A stretch of 64,000 bases of DNA from Pseudomonadota bacterium (GCA_023423935.1 JAFAEQ010000067.1:62001-126000), one strand, 5' to 3'; shown: positions 1 through 9,383, counted from the first letter of the stretch. Notes: generated by a model from the letters alone, not told the origin. Made by a program: numbers and translations.

Positions 1-25
1 AGCTCTTGAATCGGCGAGGTCGAGT

Positions 26-862
26 TTGAAGCGAGGGTTCTGGTCGGCAGTGCTGGCTGCGAGTGTTCTGTGTTGCGCGACGGCGCACGCCGATCTGGTC
101 GATGCCATCAACGATGTTCGCGCCGCAGGCTGCGGCAAGCGGCCCGGCGTTTCCGCCCCCTTGAAGCCCAGCCGCGAACTGGATGCGGTGGCGGAGGAAT
201 GGTCGAAAGGCGGTCGGCTGCGCGACGCGCTTGTTCGCGTGAACTACCAGGCCGTGAACTCCGCGTCCATGCACATTCAAGGCGCTCCGAACCGGAAGGC
301 GCTCCTGAACGCACTGGCGAGCAACTACTGCGAGACGCTCACCGAGCCCTCGTTCACGACCATCGGCATCGCCGAGAAATCCAGGGATGTGTTTGTCGTC
401 GTCGCACTTCCCTTCGCGGCGCCGACCATTCGCGATGCAAAGCAGATCGCGGAGCAGTCTCTCGCTCTCGTGAACAAGGCGCGCGCGCAGCCGCGCAAAT
501 GCGGCTCGAAGTCGTTCGCAGCGGCCCCGCCGCTGACGTTATCGGCAGTGCTGAACCGCGCAGCACTGATTCATGCGCAGGACATGGCGCAGCACAATTT
601 CTTCGAACATGAAGGATCGGATGGCAGCACCGTCGCTGTTCGCGCGACGCGAGCGGGTTATCAATGGCGAAGCATCGGTGAGAACATCGCCGCAGGACCG
701 ACCACGGCTGCTGCGGTCGTGCAGGGATGGCTCGACAGCCCCGGACATTGCGCCAACATCATGGACCCGGCGTATGTCGACATGGGCATCGCCTATGCGA
801 CCGAGCCCAAGAGCCAGGCATGGATCTACTGGTCGCAGGTGTTCGGCAGAAGCCGCAAGTAG
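26..862 (+). CDS. Exported CAP-domain (SCP/PR1-like) protein
   Basis: The first ~22 residues form a signal peptide ending at a THA-type cleavage site, so the protein is exported. Residues ~145-275 form a CAP/SCP domain with the usual features: HAQDMAQHNFFEH, the GENIAAG segment and the DSPGHCANIMDP segment. The N-terminal half (~25-135) has the same outline (N..R..CG, a PLKPSRELDAVA helix, a TTIGIAE strand) without the His/Glu residues, so it looks like a degenerate second CAP copy. The role of bacterial CAP proteins is mostly unknown. It is transcribed alone and converges on dps across a hairpin. Confidence 0.85.
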   Translation: MKRGFWSAVLAASVLCCATAHADLVDAINDVRAAGCGKRPGVSAPLKPSRELDAVAEEWSKGGRLRDALVRVNYQAVNSASMHIQGAPNRKALLNALASNYCETLTEPSFTTIGIAEKSRDVFVVVALPFAAPTIRDAKQIAEQSLALVNKARAQPRKCGSKSFAAAPPLTLSAVLNRAALIHAQDMAQHNFFEHEGSDGSTVAVRATRAGYQWRSIGENIAAGPTTAAAVVQGWLDSPGHCANIMDPAYVDMGIAYATEPKSQAWIYWSQVFGRSRK

Positions 863-890
863 GCGGAGCGCACGGACGCTCCGCCCCTTT
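862..890. terminator. Bidirectional terminator between CAP gene and dps
   Basis: A perfect 9-bp stem (GGCGGAGCG / CGCTCCGCC) with a 6-nt loop follows the CAP stop codon directly and is followed by CCTTT. It sits between two convergent genes and could serve both. Confidence 0.6.
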
Positions 891-897
891 CAAGACA

Positions 898-1368
898 TCA
901 CGAATCGAGGAGACTGCGCAGCATCCACGCGGTCTTTTCGTGCAACTGAATGCGCTGAGTCAGAAGATCGGCCGTCGCCTCGTCACCGGCTTCGTCCGCC
1001 GTCGGAAACACCGAGCGTGCCGTGCGGACCACCGCTTCCTGACCTTCGACGAGCTCGCGAATCATGTCCTCCGCCTTGGGAACGCCATCGTTTTCCTTGA
1101 TCGAGGACAGCTTCGCGAACTCGACATAGCTGCCGGGCGCGAAGAATCCCAACGCACGAATCCGTTCTGCGATCGAGTCCACCGCCGTCGCCAGCTCCGT
1201 GTATTGCGTTTCGAACATCAGATGCAGCGTCTGGAACATCGGACCTGTGACGTTCCAGTGAAACTTATGGGTTTTCAGATACAGCGTGTAGCTGTCCGCC
1301 AGCAGATGCGAGAGTCCCTCGGCGACTTTCGTTCGATGAGCTTCACTGATGCCGATGTCGATTTTCAT
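898..1368 (-). CDS. dps: Dps-family DNA-protection ferritin
   Basis: 156 aa, the usual Dps length. Residues ~35-75 carry the family signature (HKFHWNVTGPMFQTLH, then FETQYTELATAVDSIAERI), giving the His, Asp and Glu ligands of the inter-subunit ferroxidase site. Dps dodecamers oxidise Fe(II) with peroxide and bind DNA in starved or stressed cells. The N-terminal tail is short and has few lysines, so DNA binding may be weak. A GGAGAAG ribosome-binding site precedes the ATG. Monocistronic. Confidence 0.93.
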   Translation of the reverse strand: MKIDIGISEAHRTKVAEGLSHLLADSYTLYLKTHKFHWNVTGPMFQTLHLMFETQYTELATAVDSIAERIRALGFFAPGSYVEFAKLSSIKENDGVPKAEDMIRELVEGQEAVVRTARSVFPTADEAGDEATADLLTQRIQLHEKTAWMLRSLLDS

Positions 1369-1496
1369 GTTCTTCTCCCCGGTGGTGTCGATAGATGAGT
1401 CGTACCGTACGCCGCCGGCTCGCAGAGGCGCAACAGTTGAAGCCGATCGTTACACTTTGAAGTTTCAATCGCTCGAACGTCTTGAACTCCAGACTG

Positions 1497-1883
1497 TTAT
1501 TCCGCTTCGTGACACACAGCTTCGATGTTGTGACCGTCCGGATCTAGAACGAATGCGCCATAGTAGTTGGGGTGATAGTCCGGGCGCAGACCGGGCGCGC
1601 CGTTATCGCGACCTCCGGCGGCAAGCGCGGCTTCATAAAACTCCTTCACCGCTGCGCGGTTGGCTGCACGGAATGCAACGTGCACCGGCGGCTGATTGGG
1701 CTTGCCCTTGCCGATCCAGAAGTCCGGCTTGGCCGGCTCGCCGAACCCCGCGCCTTCATAGCCACCTGTCATCTCCGCCGTAATGTCCATCAGCAACCGA
1801 TAACCCAAAGGCGCAAGGGCGGCTGTATAGAACGCCTTGCTCCTGGCGAAGTCGCTTACGGAAACACCGGTGTGATCGATCAT
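1497..1883 (-). CDS. VOC-family (glyoxalase/dioxygenase fold) protein
   Basis: 128 aa with the single-module VOC pattern: MIDHTGVSVSDFARSKAFYTAAL at the start and a C-terminal FVLDPDGHNIEAVCHE strand whose His and Glu match usual metal ligands. The family includes glyoxalase I, resistance proteins and dioxygenases. The substrate cannot be told from sequence. A CCAGGA ribosome-binding site lies 8 nt before the ATG. It is divergent from the phospholipase D-like gene. Confidence 0.85.
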   Translation of the reverse strand: MIDHTGVSVSDFARSKAFYTAALAPLGYRLLMDITAEMTGGYEGAGFGEPAKPDFWIGKGKPNQPPVHVAFRAANRAAVKEFYEAALAAGGRDNGAPGLRPDYHPNYYGAFVLDPDGHNIEAVCHEAE

Positions 1884-2002
1884 GTGAAGTACTCCTGGAA
1901 GTGATCGGACGCGACAATGTAGAAGGAAAGCATGACAGCCGGCGGCACGAATACGCGTCAGCAGGTCCTTTCGATTGGAAACTCACGACTACACGACTTC
2001 GC

Positions 2003-3493
2003 ATGCACGAGACTCACGAGAACACCGAGCGTCGCTTCCGCAAGCGCTGGATCCTGTGGCCCATCGCGCTCCTATGGGCCGGGGTCGGACTGTGGCAGAC
2101 CCACAAGCCCATGCCGGCGGGAACCGACGTGCACACTCCTTGGATGGCCGTGGATGCCGCCCACGTGCAGTTCCTCACCGACCTGACGTACAACGACCCG
2201 CAAGGCCGCCTGCTGTCCGAACAGCAGATCTTCGATGAGGTGCTGCGGATCATCGATGAGGCAAACTCGTTCGTAGTCGCCGACTTTTTCCTGTTCAACG
2301 ACTTCATGGGCGCCGCGGACGCTCCACAGCGTCGGCTGAGCAATGAGCTCGCGGAGCACCTGATCGCACGACGTGCGCAGCTGCCCTCCCTCACCGTGCT
2401 GCTCATTACCGATCCGATCAACGATGTGTACGGCAGCGTACCCTCGCCGCTCCTGCAGCAGCTGCGCGACGGCGGCATTAATGTCGTGGTGACCGACATG
2501 CGGTCGCTACGCGACTCGAACCCCCTGTATTCGACGCTCTGGCGCATGTTCGGACAGTGGTGGCCAGTGAAACCCGGCAAAGGGTCGTTGCCGAATCCGT
2601 TCGATACCGAGCCTGCACAGATCAGCCTTGCGAGCTGGCTGTCACTGCTCAACTTCAAGGCAAATCACCGCAAGCTCATCGTGGCGGACCGCGCGGACGG
2701 TGAGCTCGTGGCGCTGGTCACGTCGGCCAATCCTCACGATGCGAGCAGCGCGCATTCCAACGTTGCCTTGCGCTTCGTCGGTGGACCTGCGCAGCAGATA
2801 GTGGAAAGCGAGCTCGGCGTTGCACGATTCTCCGGATGGCAAGGCCATGTGCTCGCCTCCTCACCGGGGTCTGCGCCGTCGGATGCAGCGAACACCGTGC
2901 AGCTCTCGTTCCTGACCGAGCAGTCGATTCGCGAGCACCTGATCGATGCGATCGACTCGACGCGCAATGGTGATGCCGTCCGCATTGCGACCTTCTATCT
3001 CGCAGACCGGAAGGTCATCGCAGCATTACTGCAAGCCGCGCGACGTAACGTCAGCGTGCAACTCGTGCTCGATCCGAACCGCGATGCGTTCGGCCGACAG
3101 AAGGACGGCGTACCCAATCGCCCGGTCGCGCACGAGCTCGTCAATGAAAGCGATGGCCGCATTCAGGTGCGCTGGTATCGCGCCCATGGCGAGCAGTTTC
3201 ATACCAAGCTCGCACTCATCACTCGCGGCAACCGGCTCATCGCCTCCATCGGCTCCGCCAACCTCACACGTCGCAACCTCGGAAATTTCAATCTCGAAGC
3301 CAACATCGCCATCGATGCAGATGCGAAATCCCCGCTCGCCCTGCAGATGCTGTCCTACTTCGATCGCCTCTGGACCAACCAGGGACCTCCCGGCACCGAA
3401 TTCACCGCCGACTACGGCGCCTACCGCGACACCGACGCCAGCAAATACTGGCGCTACCGAATTATGGAAGCGACGGGCCTGAGCACTTTCTAG
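2003..3493 (+). CDS. Membrane-anchored phospholipase D-like protein
   Basis: The start is placed at the ATG giving MHETHENTERRFRKRW, because the basic stretch is followed by one membrane segment (LWPIALLWAGVGLW). The frame stays open further upstream. Two PLD modules follow. The first has a complete HKD motif (HRKLIVAD, ~residue 220) and a downstream S-A-N-P. The second has HTKLALIT with SANLTRRNLG, where Thr replaces the motif Asp. Known members are cardiolipin synthases, phospholipases and nucleases; the membrane anchor favours a lipid or envelope role. The degenerate second motif may lower activity. Confidence 0.8.
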   Translation: MHETHENTERRFRKRWILWPIALLWAGVGLWQTHKPMPAGTDVHTPWMAVDAAHVQFLTDLTYNDPQGRLLSEQQIFDEVLRIIDEANSFVVADFFLFNDFMGAADAPQRRLSNELAEHLIARRAQLPSLTVLLITDPINDVYGSVPSPLLQQLRDGGINVVVTDMRSLRDSNPLYSTLWRMFGQWWPVKPGKGSLPNPFDTEPAQISLASWLSLLNFKANHRKLIVADRADGELVALVTSANPHDASSAHSNVALRFVGGPAQQIVESELGVARFSGWQGHVLASSPGSAPSDAANTVQLSFLTEQSIREHLIDAIDSTRNGDAVRIATFYLADRKVIAALLQAARRNVSVQLVLDPNRDAFGRQKDGVPNRPVAHELVNESDGRIQVRWYRAHGEQFHTKLALITRGNRLIASIGSANLTRRNLGNFNLEANIAIDADAKSPLALQMLSYFDRLWTNQGPPGTEFTADYGAYRDTDASKYWRYRIMEATGLSTF

Positions 3494-3503
3494 AAGAGAA
3501 GTC

Positions 3504-3660
3504 GGATCTCCACGGGATGCATGGGGCGGACGGAACGACCCGAGTTCAGCTCATCGCTCGCGTGCGCATATCCCAACAGTCGCGATGTTGACGGTCGCGC
3601 ACCCTTGGATCTGACCATGTTGTTTTGCCCCCGTGCTCCCGGTGTTCCCCGTGGAGATCT
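3504..3660. repeat. G-rich inverted-arm element, copy 1
   Basis: The left arm starts at 3504 (GGATCTCCACGGG) and the right arm is 3627-3660, ending TTCCCCGTGGAGATCT. The arms are inverted copies of each other around ~100 bp of unrelated DNA. The same layout recurs near 34.8, 42.5, 46.9 and 48.7 kb. This copy fills most of the gap before ppc. Confidence 0.75.
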
Positions 3661-3703
3661 TGCACGTGGCCAAGGTCAGCTTCTTGCATGCAAACCGGTG
3701 AGG

Positions 3704-3709
3704 CACAAT
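3704..3709 (+). promoter_or_regulatory. Candidate -10 box of ppc
   Basis: CACAAT followed by a GC-rich discriminator (AGCGCGCC), 26 nt upstream of the ppc start. No convincing -35 box was seen. Confidence 0.35.
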
Positions 3710-3734
3710 AGCGCGCCGATTTCTGGAGGAGCTC

Positions 3735-6413
3735 GTGAACGCCGCAGTCAAGCCGATTACTCAGAATGCTGACATTCGCTACCTGGGCAAGCTCCTCGGC
3801 GATGTCATCCGCGCGTATGGCGGGCAAGAGTTGTTTCAGCGCATCGAGTACATCCGCGCGAGCTCGGTGGATCGCTATCGCGGCATTGCCGATGAAAGTG
3901 CGCTCGCCCGCGGCCTGGAGGCATTGAGTCTCGATGACACATTATCGTTTGTGCGCGGGTTCATGCTCTTTTCGATGCTCGCGAATCTCGCCGAGGATCG
4001 CGGTGGACGCCTCAACGAGTCGGGCAGCAACGTCGCAGCGGCGCTGAAGCGGCTCAACGAACAAGGCATCACGACGGAACAAGCGGCCGCGCTGTTCGAT
4101 GAAGCATTGATTGTTCCGGTGCTGACCGCTCACCCGACCGAGGTGATGCGCAAGAGCATGATCGATCATCGCAATCGCATTGCCGAGCTGATGCGTCATC
4201 GTGATCTGGGTCGCACCGAATCGCCCGAAGGCGATGCGATCGAAGAGGCGATCGTACGCCAGATTGCGCTTCTGTGGCAGACGCGGCCGCTGCGACGCGA
4301 GCGACTCTATGTCGCCGACGAAGTCGACATCGCGCTCGCCTATCTGCGCGACATTTTCCTGCCGGTTCTGCCGGCGCTCTATGCACGGTGGGAACGGCTA
4401 CTCAATCACCGGCCAAAGAGCTTCCTGCGACTCGGAAGCTGGATCGGCGGCGATCGCGATGGCAATCCGAATGTCACGGCCGATTCGTTGCGTCTCACGC
4501 TTGGACGTTCGTCGCAGGCTGTATTGGAAAGCTATCTGGCCCAGCTGCACGCACTGGGCTCGGAGCTTTCGCTTTCAACCGATCTCGCGACCGCCACCAA
4601 GGCCGTGCTCGAGCTTGCCGAACACAGTGGCGACTCGAATCCTGGTCGATCCGACGAGCCGTATCGACGCGCAGTGATCGGTATCTATGGTCGCCTGGCC
4701 GCCACCTATCAGAATCTCATCGGACACACGCCGCCGCGTCCTGCCACGACGCAGGCCGAACCGTACGCGAACGCAGAAGCGTTTCGTGCCGACCTGGTCG
4801 ATATCGCATTCTCATTGCGCGAAGGCGCCGAGGGGCTGCTCGCCACCGGCGGTGCACTGGGCCGCTTGATTCGCGCGGTCGAGACGTTCGGGTTTCATCT
4901 CGCCACACTGGATCTGCGACAGAACTCCGATGTTCATCAACGCGTCGTCGCCGATCTCCTCAAAGTGGCCGGCGTGGAAGCCGATTACCTCGCGCTCGAC
5001 GAAGAGGCGCGCATCACGCTGCTGCGAAAGGAGCTCGCAAGCACCCGTCTGCTGGCAAGTCCGTTTGCGGATTACGCAGAGGAAACTCAGAAAGAGCTGG
5101 CGATCGTTCGCGCCGCCGCGAAGGCCCATGAGACTTACGGTCCTGGCTGCATCACGACCTACATCATTTCGAAATGCGAAAGCGTTTCTGACATGCTCGA
5201 AGTCAACATCCTGCTGAAGGAAGCAGGCCTGTATCGACCGAGCGATCCGGGCGCAGCCGCCGTCATGGTCGTACCCTTGTTCGAAACGATCGGCGATCTG
5301 GAACGCGCCGCGCACATCATGCGTGCGTGGCTGTCGGTGCCCGAAGTGCGACAGGCCGCGGATCACCGCGGCTACCAGGAAGTGATGGTCGGCTACTCGG
5401 ACTCGAACAAGGATGGCGGCTATCTCACTTCCGTGTGGAGCCTGAACCGCGCCACACGCGAGCTCGCATCGGTGTTCAAAGAAACCGGCACGGCCATGCA
5501 GATCTTTCACGGCCGCGGCGGCGCAGTCGGTCGCGGCGGCGGCTCATCGTTCGATGCCATTCGCGCGCAGCCGACGGGCACCGTGCAGGGACGCATCCGC
5601 ATCACCGAGCAAGGCGAAGTCATTGCCGCGAAATACGGCACGCGCGAAGGCGCGGCGCTGAATCTGGAGTCGATCGCATCGGCGACGCTGCTCGCATCGC
5701 TCGAGCCGGCCTCTGCCTCACCGAAGGAGTCGGAGCGCTTCGCCGCTGCGATGGACAGCATTTCGCAAGAAGCGTTCAAGGCCTATCGCTCGCTCGTGTA
5801 CGACACGCAAGGCTTCCGTACGTTCTTCCGCCAGATGACGCCGCTCCTTGAGATCGCCGAGCTCAAGATCGGATCGCGACCAGCATCGCGGACGAAGTCC
5901 GATCGCATCGAGGATCTGCGCGCGATCCCTTGGGTATTCAGTTGGGCCCAGGCTCGCGTGATGCTGCCGGGCTGGTACGGCGTCGGCCATGCGTTGCATT
6001 CGTTCAAGGATCAAGGCCTGCTGCGCGAAATGACGCAAGCCTGGCCGTTCTTCAAAGCGACGCTCGACAACATGGAGATGGTGCTGGCGAAGTCGGATAT
6101 GGTCATCGCGCAGCGCTACGCGACACTCGTGGAAGACCAAAGCCTCGCCACCAGCATCTTCGATCGCATCCGCACGGGCTGGCAGCAGGCGCACGATTGT
6201 CTGCTCAGCATCACGCAGCAATCCGCGTTGCTGGAAAACAATCCCGTGCTGGATCACTCGATCCGTCTGCGTCTGCCTTACATCGAGCCGCTGAATCTGC
6301 TTCAGGTGGAACTGCTGCGGCGACATCGTGCGGGCGAGAAAGACGCGCGCGTTCGCGAAGGCATTCAACTTTCGATCAACGCAGTGGCCACGGCGTTGCG
6401 CAACAGCGGCTGA
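3735..6413 (+). CDS. ppc: Phosphoenolpyruvate carboxylase
   Basis: 892 aa, close to the ~880 aa of E. coli Ppc. It carboxylates PEP with bicarbonate to oxaloacetate, refilling the TCA cycle. Visible signatures are LTAHPTEVMRKS with the catalytic His near residue 133, GSWIGGDRDGNPNVT, GYSDSNKDGGY, and FHGRGGAVGRGGG. The GTG start is preceded by GGAGGA at the right distance. Malate dehydrogenase lies ~7 kb away but not in the same operon. A candidate -10 box and a repeat element lie just upstream. Confidence 0.97.
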   Translation: MNAAVKPITQNADIRYLGKLLGDVIRAYGGQELFQRIEYIRASSVDRYRGIADESALARGLEALSLDDTLSFVRGFMLFSMLANLAEDRGGRLNESGSNVAAALKRLNEQGITTEQAAALFDEALIVPVLTAHPTEVMRKSMIDHRNRIAELMRHRDLGRTESPEGDAIEEAIVRQIALLWQTRPLRRERLYVADEVDIALAYLRDIFLPVLPALYARWERLLNHRPKSFLRLGSWIGGDRDGNPNVTADSLRLTLGRSSQAVLESYLAQLHALGSELSLSTDLATATKAVLELAEHSGDSNPGRSDEPYRRAVIGIYGRLAATYQNLIGHTPPRPATTQAEPYANAEAFRADLVDIAFSLREGAEGLLATGGALGRLIRAVETFGFHLATLDLRQNSDVHQRVVADLLKVAGVEADYLALDEEARITLLRKELASTRLLASPFADYAEETQKELAIVRAAAKAHETYGPGCITTYIISKCESVSDMLEVNILLKEAGLYRPSDPGAAAVMVVPLFETIGDLERAAHIMRAWLSVPEVRQAADHRGYQEVMVGYSDSNKDGGYLTSVWSLNRATRELASVFKETGTAMQIFHGRGGAVGRGGGSSFDAIRAQPTGTVQGRIRITEQGEVIAAKYGTREGAALNLESIASATLLASLEPASASPKESERFAAAMDSISQEAFKAYRSLVYDTQGFRTFFRQMTPLLEIAELKIGSRPASRTKSDRIEDLRAIPWVFSWAQARVMLPGWYGVGHALHSFKDQGLLREMTQAWPFFKATLDNMEMVLAKSDMVIAQRYATLVEDQSLATSIFDRIRTGWQQAHDCLLSITQQSALLENNPVLDHSIRLRLPYIEPLNLLQVELLRRHRAGEKDARVREGIQLSINAVATALRNSG

Positions 6414-6432
6414 TCGGTCGCGCGGAGATGGC

Positions 6433-6459
6433 GTCACGGCGCAGGTGAACGGCCGTGAC
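6433..6459. terminator. Hairpin after ppc
   Basis: An 8-bp stem (GTCACGGC / GCCGTGAC) with an 11-nt loop lies 20 nt after the ppc stop. There is no T-run, so its role as a terminator is uncertain. Confidence 0.35.
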
Positions 6460-6601
6460 TGATCGACCTACGGAAGCTCTGATCTATCGACTTCCCAGAC
6501 CTACACGAATTTGCAACTGCCTGAAATACAGCGGCGATCGAAGCGGCTGGTATTACAAGGGCGAATTGATCAGAGGCTACCTGGTGGACAGTAACGACTG
6601 A
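6455..6601 (+). CDS. Possible 48-aa protein, 3' end inside a MITE-like element
   Basis: A GTG-initiated frame gives 48 residues, with a two-Cys segment (RICNCLKYSGDRSGWYYKGE) and a C-terminus GYLVDSND. The last ~5 codons and the stop lie in the terminal repeat of the element at 6586-6730. It may be a genuine small gene, or a gene fragment truncated by the element. No ribosome-binding site is obvious and the family is not recognised. Confidence 0.25.
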   Translation: MTDRPTEALIYRLPRPTRICNCLKYSGDRSGWYYKGELIRGYLVDSND

Positions 6602-6730
6602 ATCGAGGGCGCGCTTTCGTTGCCATCCCGGCGAAGGCCGGAATCTCCCGCATCACAACCGGCCTTCGCCGGGGTGACCTCCAGCCTTCGCCGGTGTGAC
6701 ATCACTACCCAATCGGCTGTTACAGGTCAC
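6586..6730 (-). mobile_element. MITE-like palindromic element, copy 1
   Basis: About 145 bp, bounded by imperfect terminal inverted repeats (GGACAGTAACGACTGAATC at the left and a GGCTGTTACAGGTCAC end at the right). Inside are several copies of the CCGGCGAAGGCCGG palindrome. Read on the minus strand it matches 55341-55490 across its whole length. It has no coding capacity of its own. Confidence 0.7.
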
Positions 6731-6760
6731 CAGCAGCTCAGTTGCGACGATCGCCTGGAA

Positions 6761-7444
6761 TCATCGTGAACCGGCGTCGCCAGCAACGAGCGCGGCGGTT
6801 TTCTCATCGAGCTCGAGCGAGACCTGCCGCATCGCGGTCTGAAACGCTTCGGCCACCGACGAGAGGCGATTCTCCCTGGCCTGTTGGGAGGCCGTGCCGG
6901 AAATCGTGCCGACCAACCTGCGATCAGCAATCCGAATCAACCTGCCCACCAGCGTGACGCGCGCCACGGGAAGCGCGCCGGCGCTGGCGTACTCCGACTG
7001 AAAGTCGCGAACCTCGATGTCGAGAATGTAATGGCCTGCGATGCGCGCCTGCTCCGCGGCGACGCTGCGAAAGCGCTTCTGATCCTGCAGCGCTGCCACC
7101 ATGAACGCCTGCACGGTATCGGTCACCGTTCCGCCCCAGAGCGCTCCGCGGTAGTAGTCCAGCTCGTGTCCTCGCAATACCGCGATTCGCTCCGAGTCCA
7201 GACCGGGCGCAACGTCAGGCCGTCCGATCGCCAGGTCCGTTTGCGAGGCGGGCGACTCGACGATCGCTTCGGCGGGCGGCGGCGGCGCAATCACATAGCG
7301 CGTGGGCACGGGCAATTCGCTTTCGAACAAGGAGCCGCAACCTGCAAGCACCAGGACGAGCACGCCCAGTCCCAGACGCGTCACCGCGTTCGGAAAACTG
7401 ATCGCACTCGCATTCTTCGAGCGCATCGTCTCGTCGGTTCTCAT
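6761..7444 (-). CDS. ABC-type transport auxiliary lipoprotein (PqiC-like)
   Basis: 227 aa with a lipoprotein signal ending LVLVLAGC (Cys ~residue 36). The mature part resembles the PqiC/ABC_trans_aux family: the YVIAPPPPAEA start, an internal ..LRGHELDYYRGALWGGTVTD segment and a C-terminal helix. Such lipoproteins sit in the outer membrane and receive or pass on phospholipid from MCE proteins. It is the last gene of the four-gene transporter and its ATG overlaps the mlaD-like stop by 4 nt, implying coupled translation. Confidence 0.82.
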   Translation of the reverse strand: MRTDETMRSKNASAISFPNAVTRLGLGVLVLVLAGCGSLFESELPVPTRYVIAPPPPAEAIVESPASQTDLAIGRPDVAPGLDSERIAVLRGHELDYYRGALWGGTVTDTVQAFMVAALQDQKRFRSVAAEQARIAGHYILDIEVRDFQSEYASAGALPVARVTLVGRLIRIADRRLVGTISGTASQQARENRLSSVAEAFQTAMRQVSLELDEKTAALVAGDAGSR

Positions 7445-8376
7445 TTCGCTATCTCGACGCCGCTCACTGGCGGCTCATACAGAATCTGCGACGGATTCTC
7501 CTGCAGACTGCGCGACAGATCGCGGAACTCACGCGCCGCGGAGCGTGTCTCGCGCACGAGCCGCTGGATCTCGAAAAGACCATTGTTGGCGAAATTGCCG
7601 AGCTGCACCTGACTATCCTGAGTGAACTGATCGATGCGCTCGGACGCCTTCGCCAGATTGTCCGCCACGACACCGACCTTCTCGACGGCAGCCTTGAGCT
7701 CCGGTCGTGCATCCGTCGTGATGCCGCGCAAACCTTCAGCCGCGCTGTGGATCTCGCCGACCGTCGCCTGCATCTCTGCGACCATCCTGGCCACATTGCG
7801 CGATGTTTCCGGCAGCGTCGATGACGCATCGCGCAGGTTGTTCATGGTATCGGCGAGCGCATGCAGGTTGTCGTCGGAGAGGACGCGGCCCACACGTTCG
7901 AGCAACGAGTTCGCGCGCGACATGAGCTCCGGCAGACTCGCGAGGAACGTATCGAAATCGGAGGCGACCGATTCGATGACGGGATAGCGCTTGCCCTGCG
8001 CGAGTTTCGCGGTCTTGTTGACGTCGGGCACTTCGCGCAGATTGACGTAAAGAAGGCCCGTTACGCCCTGAAGCCCGAGACTGGCGCGAGTCGCAGAGGA
8101 GATCGGCGTGGCGCTGTCGATATCGACCGTCACCACGACACGACCTGGATTGTCGGCATCGATCGCGATGCGACGCACACGCCCGACATCGACACCGAGA
8201 TATCTCACGGGACCGCCCCGCTCGAGACCGCTCACGCTGCCGGCGAAATAGATCTCATACGTGGTGTAGTCGCTGGAATCGCGCGCGTCCGTGTACCACA
8301 GGACGAAGCCCACACCCATGGCGATGACCAGGAGAATGAAAGCACCGACGGCAACGTAATTGGCTTCGCGTTCCAT
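7441..8376 (-). CDS. MCE/MlaD-family lipid-transport protein
   Basis: 311 aa with one N-terminal membrane segment (YVAVGAFILLVIAMGVGFVLW), then an MCE domain (~40-120: GSVSGLERGGPVRYLGVDVGRVRRI...). The rest is a long helical tail (~160-290) of heptad-like sequence. MCE proteins form hexameric rings that carry phospholipids across the periplasm. It sits between the ATPase gene and the lipoprotein gene and overlaps the latter by 4 nt. Confidence 0.9.
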   Translation of the reverse strand: MEREANYVAVGAFILLVIAMGVGFVLWYTDARDSSDYTTYEIYFAGSVSGLERGGPVRYLGVDVGRVRRIAIDADNPGRVVVTVDIDSATPISSATRASLGLQGVTGLLYVNLREVPDVNKTAKLAQGKRYPVIESVASDFDTFLASLPELMSRANSLLERVGRVLSDDNLHALADTMNNLRDASSTLPETSRNVARMVAEMQATVGEIHSAAEGLRGITTDARPELKAAVEKVGVVADNLAKASERIDQFTQDSQVQLGNFANNGLFEIQRLVRETRSAAREFRDLSRSLQENPSQILYEPPVSGVEIAK

Positions 8377-8489
8377 GAGAGGTTACCGGCGAGTGGCAAG
8401 TGACGATCGGCCGTGGAGCGTGTAGCTGCAGCGACGTGCGACCGCGTCGAACCGCAGCGAGAGCGCATCGCCCGTCGTCGCCTTCGTAT

Positions 8490-9320
8490 TCATTTCTCTT
8501 CCTTCGGCGCCTGCACAGCTCGGGCGCGCGGGCCGTGGAAGTACTCCTGAATCCAGGGATGTGGATTGGACATGATGCCTTCGAGCGTATCGACCACGAT
8601 CTTTCTGTCAATGAGCACGGCCACGCGATCGCAGGTCGTCACCAGTGTATCCAGATCGTGCGTGATCATCACGATCGTGAGATTCAGCGCCTGCTGCAGA
8701 TACAGCACGAGCTGATCGAATTCGGCCGCCGAAATCGGATCGAGACCTGCAGTCGGCTCATCGAGAAACAGCAGCGCCGGATCGAGCGCCAGTGCGCGTG
8801 CCAACGCAGCGCGTTTGATCATGCCGCCCGACAATTGCGAAGGCAGCTTGCTGCCCGCCTCCGGATCCAGCCCCACCATTCGCAACCGCAGCTCTGCAAG
8901 CGCCGCGAGCGTCTCTTCCGACGCTTTGAAATATTCGTGAATCGGCAGCTGGATGTTCTGCGCCACCGTGAGCGAGCTGAACAACGCACCTTGCTGGAAC
9001 GTGACGCCATAACGGCGCTTCACGGCCAGCAGTTCCGCCTCGGACATGCGCATGATGTCCTTGCCTTCGATATACACCTCGCCCGACTGCGGCCGATGCA
9101 GCCCCAGCATGGTTCGCAGCAGCACCGACTTGCCAGAACCGGACCCGCCAACGATTCCCAGCACCTCGCCCTCGTAAACGTCCAGATTCACGCCGTCATG
9201 AACCACCTGCGGACCGAAGCGATTGACGACATTTCGGACGGAAACGATAGGAGTGGGCTCTGGACGCTGAGCATTGGGCGATGGCCCAGCGTCAGGACGA
9301 TCGGTGAGGACACGACTCAT
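8490..9320 (-). CDS. ABC transporter ATPase of the MCE system (MlaF-like)
   Basis: 276 aa. The Walker A motif GGSGSGKSVLL, the signature LSGGMIKRAALARAL and the Walker B motif ALLFLDEPTAGLDP are intact, followed by the H-loop (MITHDLDTL). The extra LSGGM variant is usual in MlaF-type ATPases. It should power lipid exchange with the MlaE-type permease encoded directly upstream. A 113-nt gap separates it from the MCE gene. Its first ~25 residues are Pro-rich and family-atypical, so a later start is possible. Confidence 0.92.
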   Translation of the reverse strand: MSRVLTDRPDAGPSPNAQRPEPTPIVSVRNVVNRFGPQVVHDGVNLDVYEGEVLGIVGGSGSGKSVLLRTMLGLHRPQSGEVYIEGKDIMRMSEAELLAVKRRYGVTFQQGALFSSLTVAQNIQLPIHEYFKASEETLAALAELRLRMVGLDPEAGSKLPSQLSGGMIKRAALARALALDPALLFLDEPTAGLDPISAAEFDQLVLYLQQALNLTIVMITHDLDTLVTTCDRVAVLIDRKIVVDTLEGIMSNPHPWIQEYFHGPRARAVQAPKEEK

Positions 9321-9383
9321 TGGATTCGCTCGTGCGCAGCTGGCTCTGACCAGCGGCCCAGGACCCGGCGCCCAATGGTCCGC

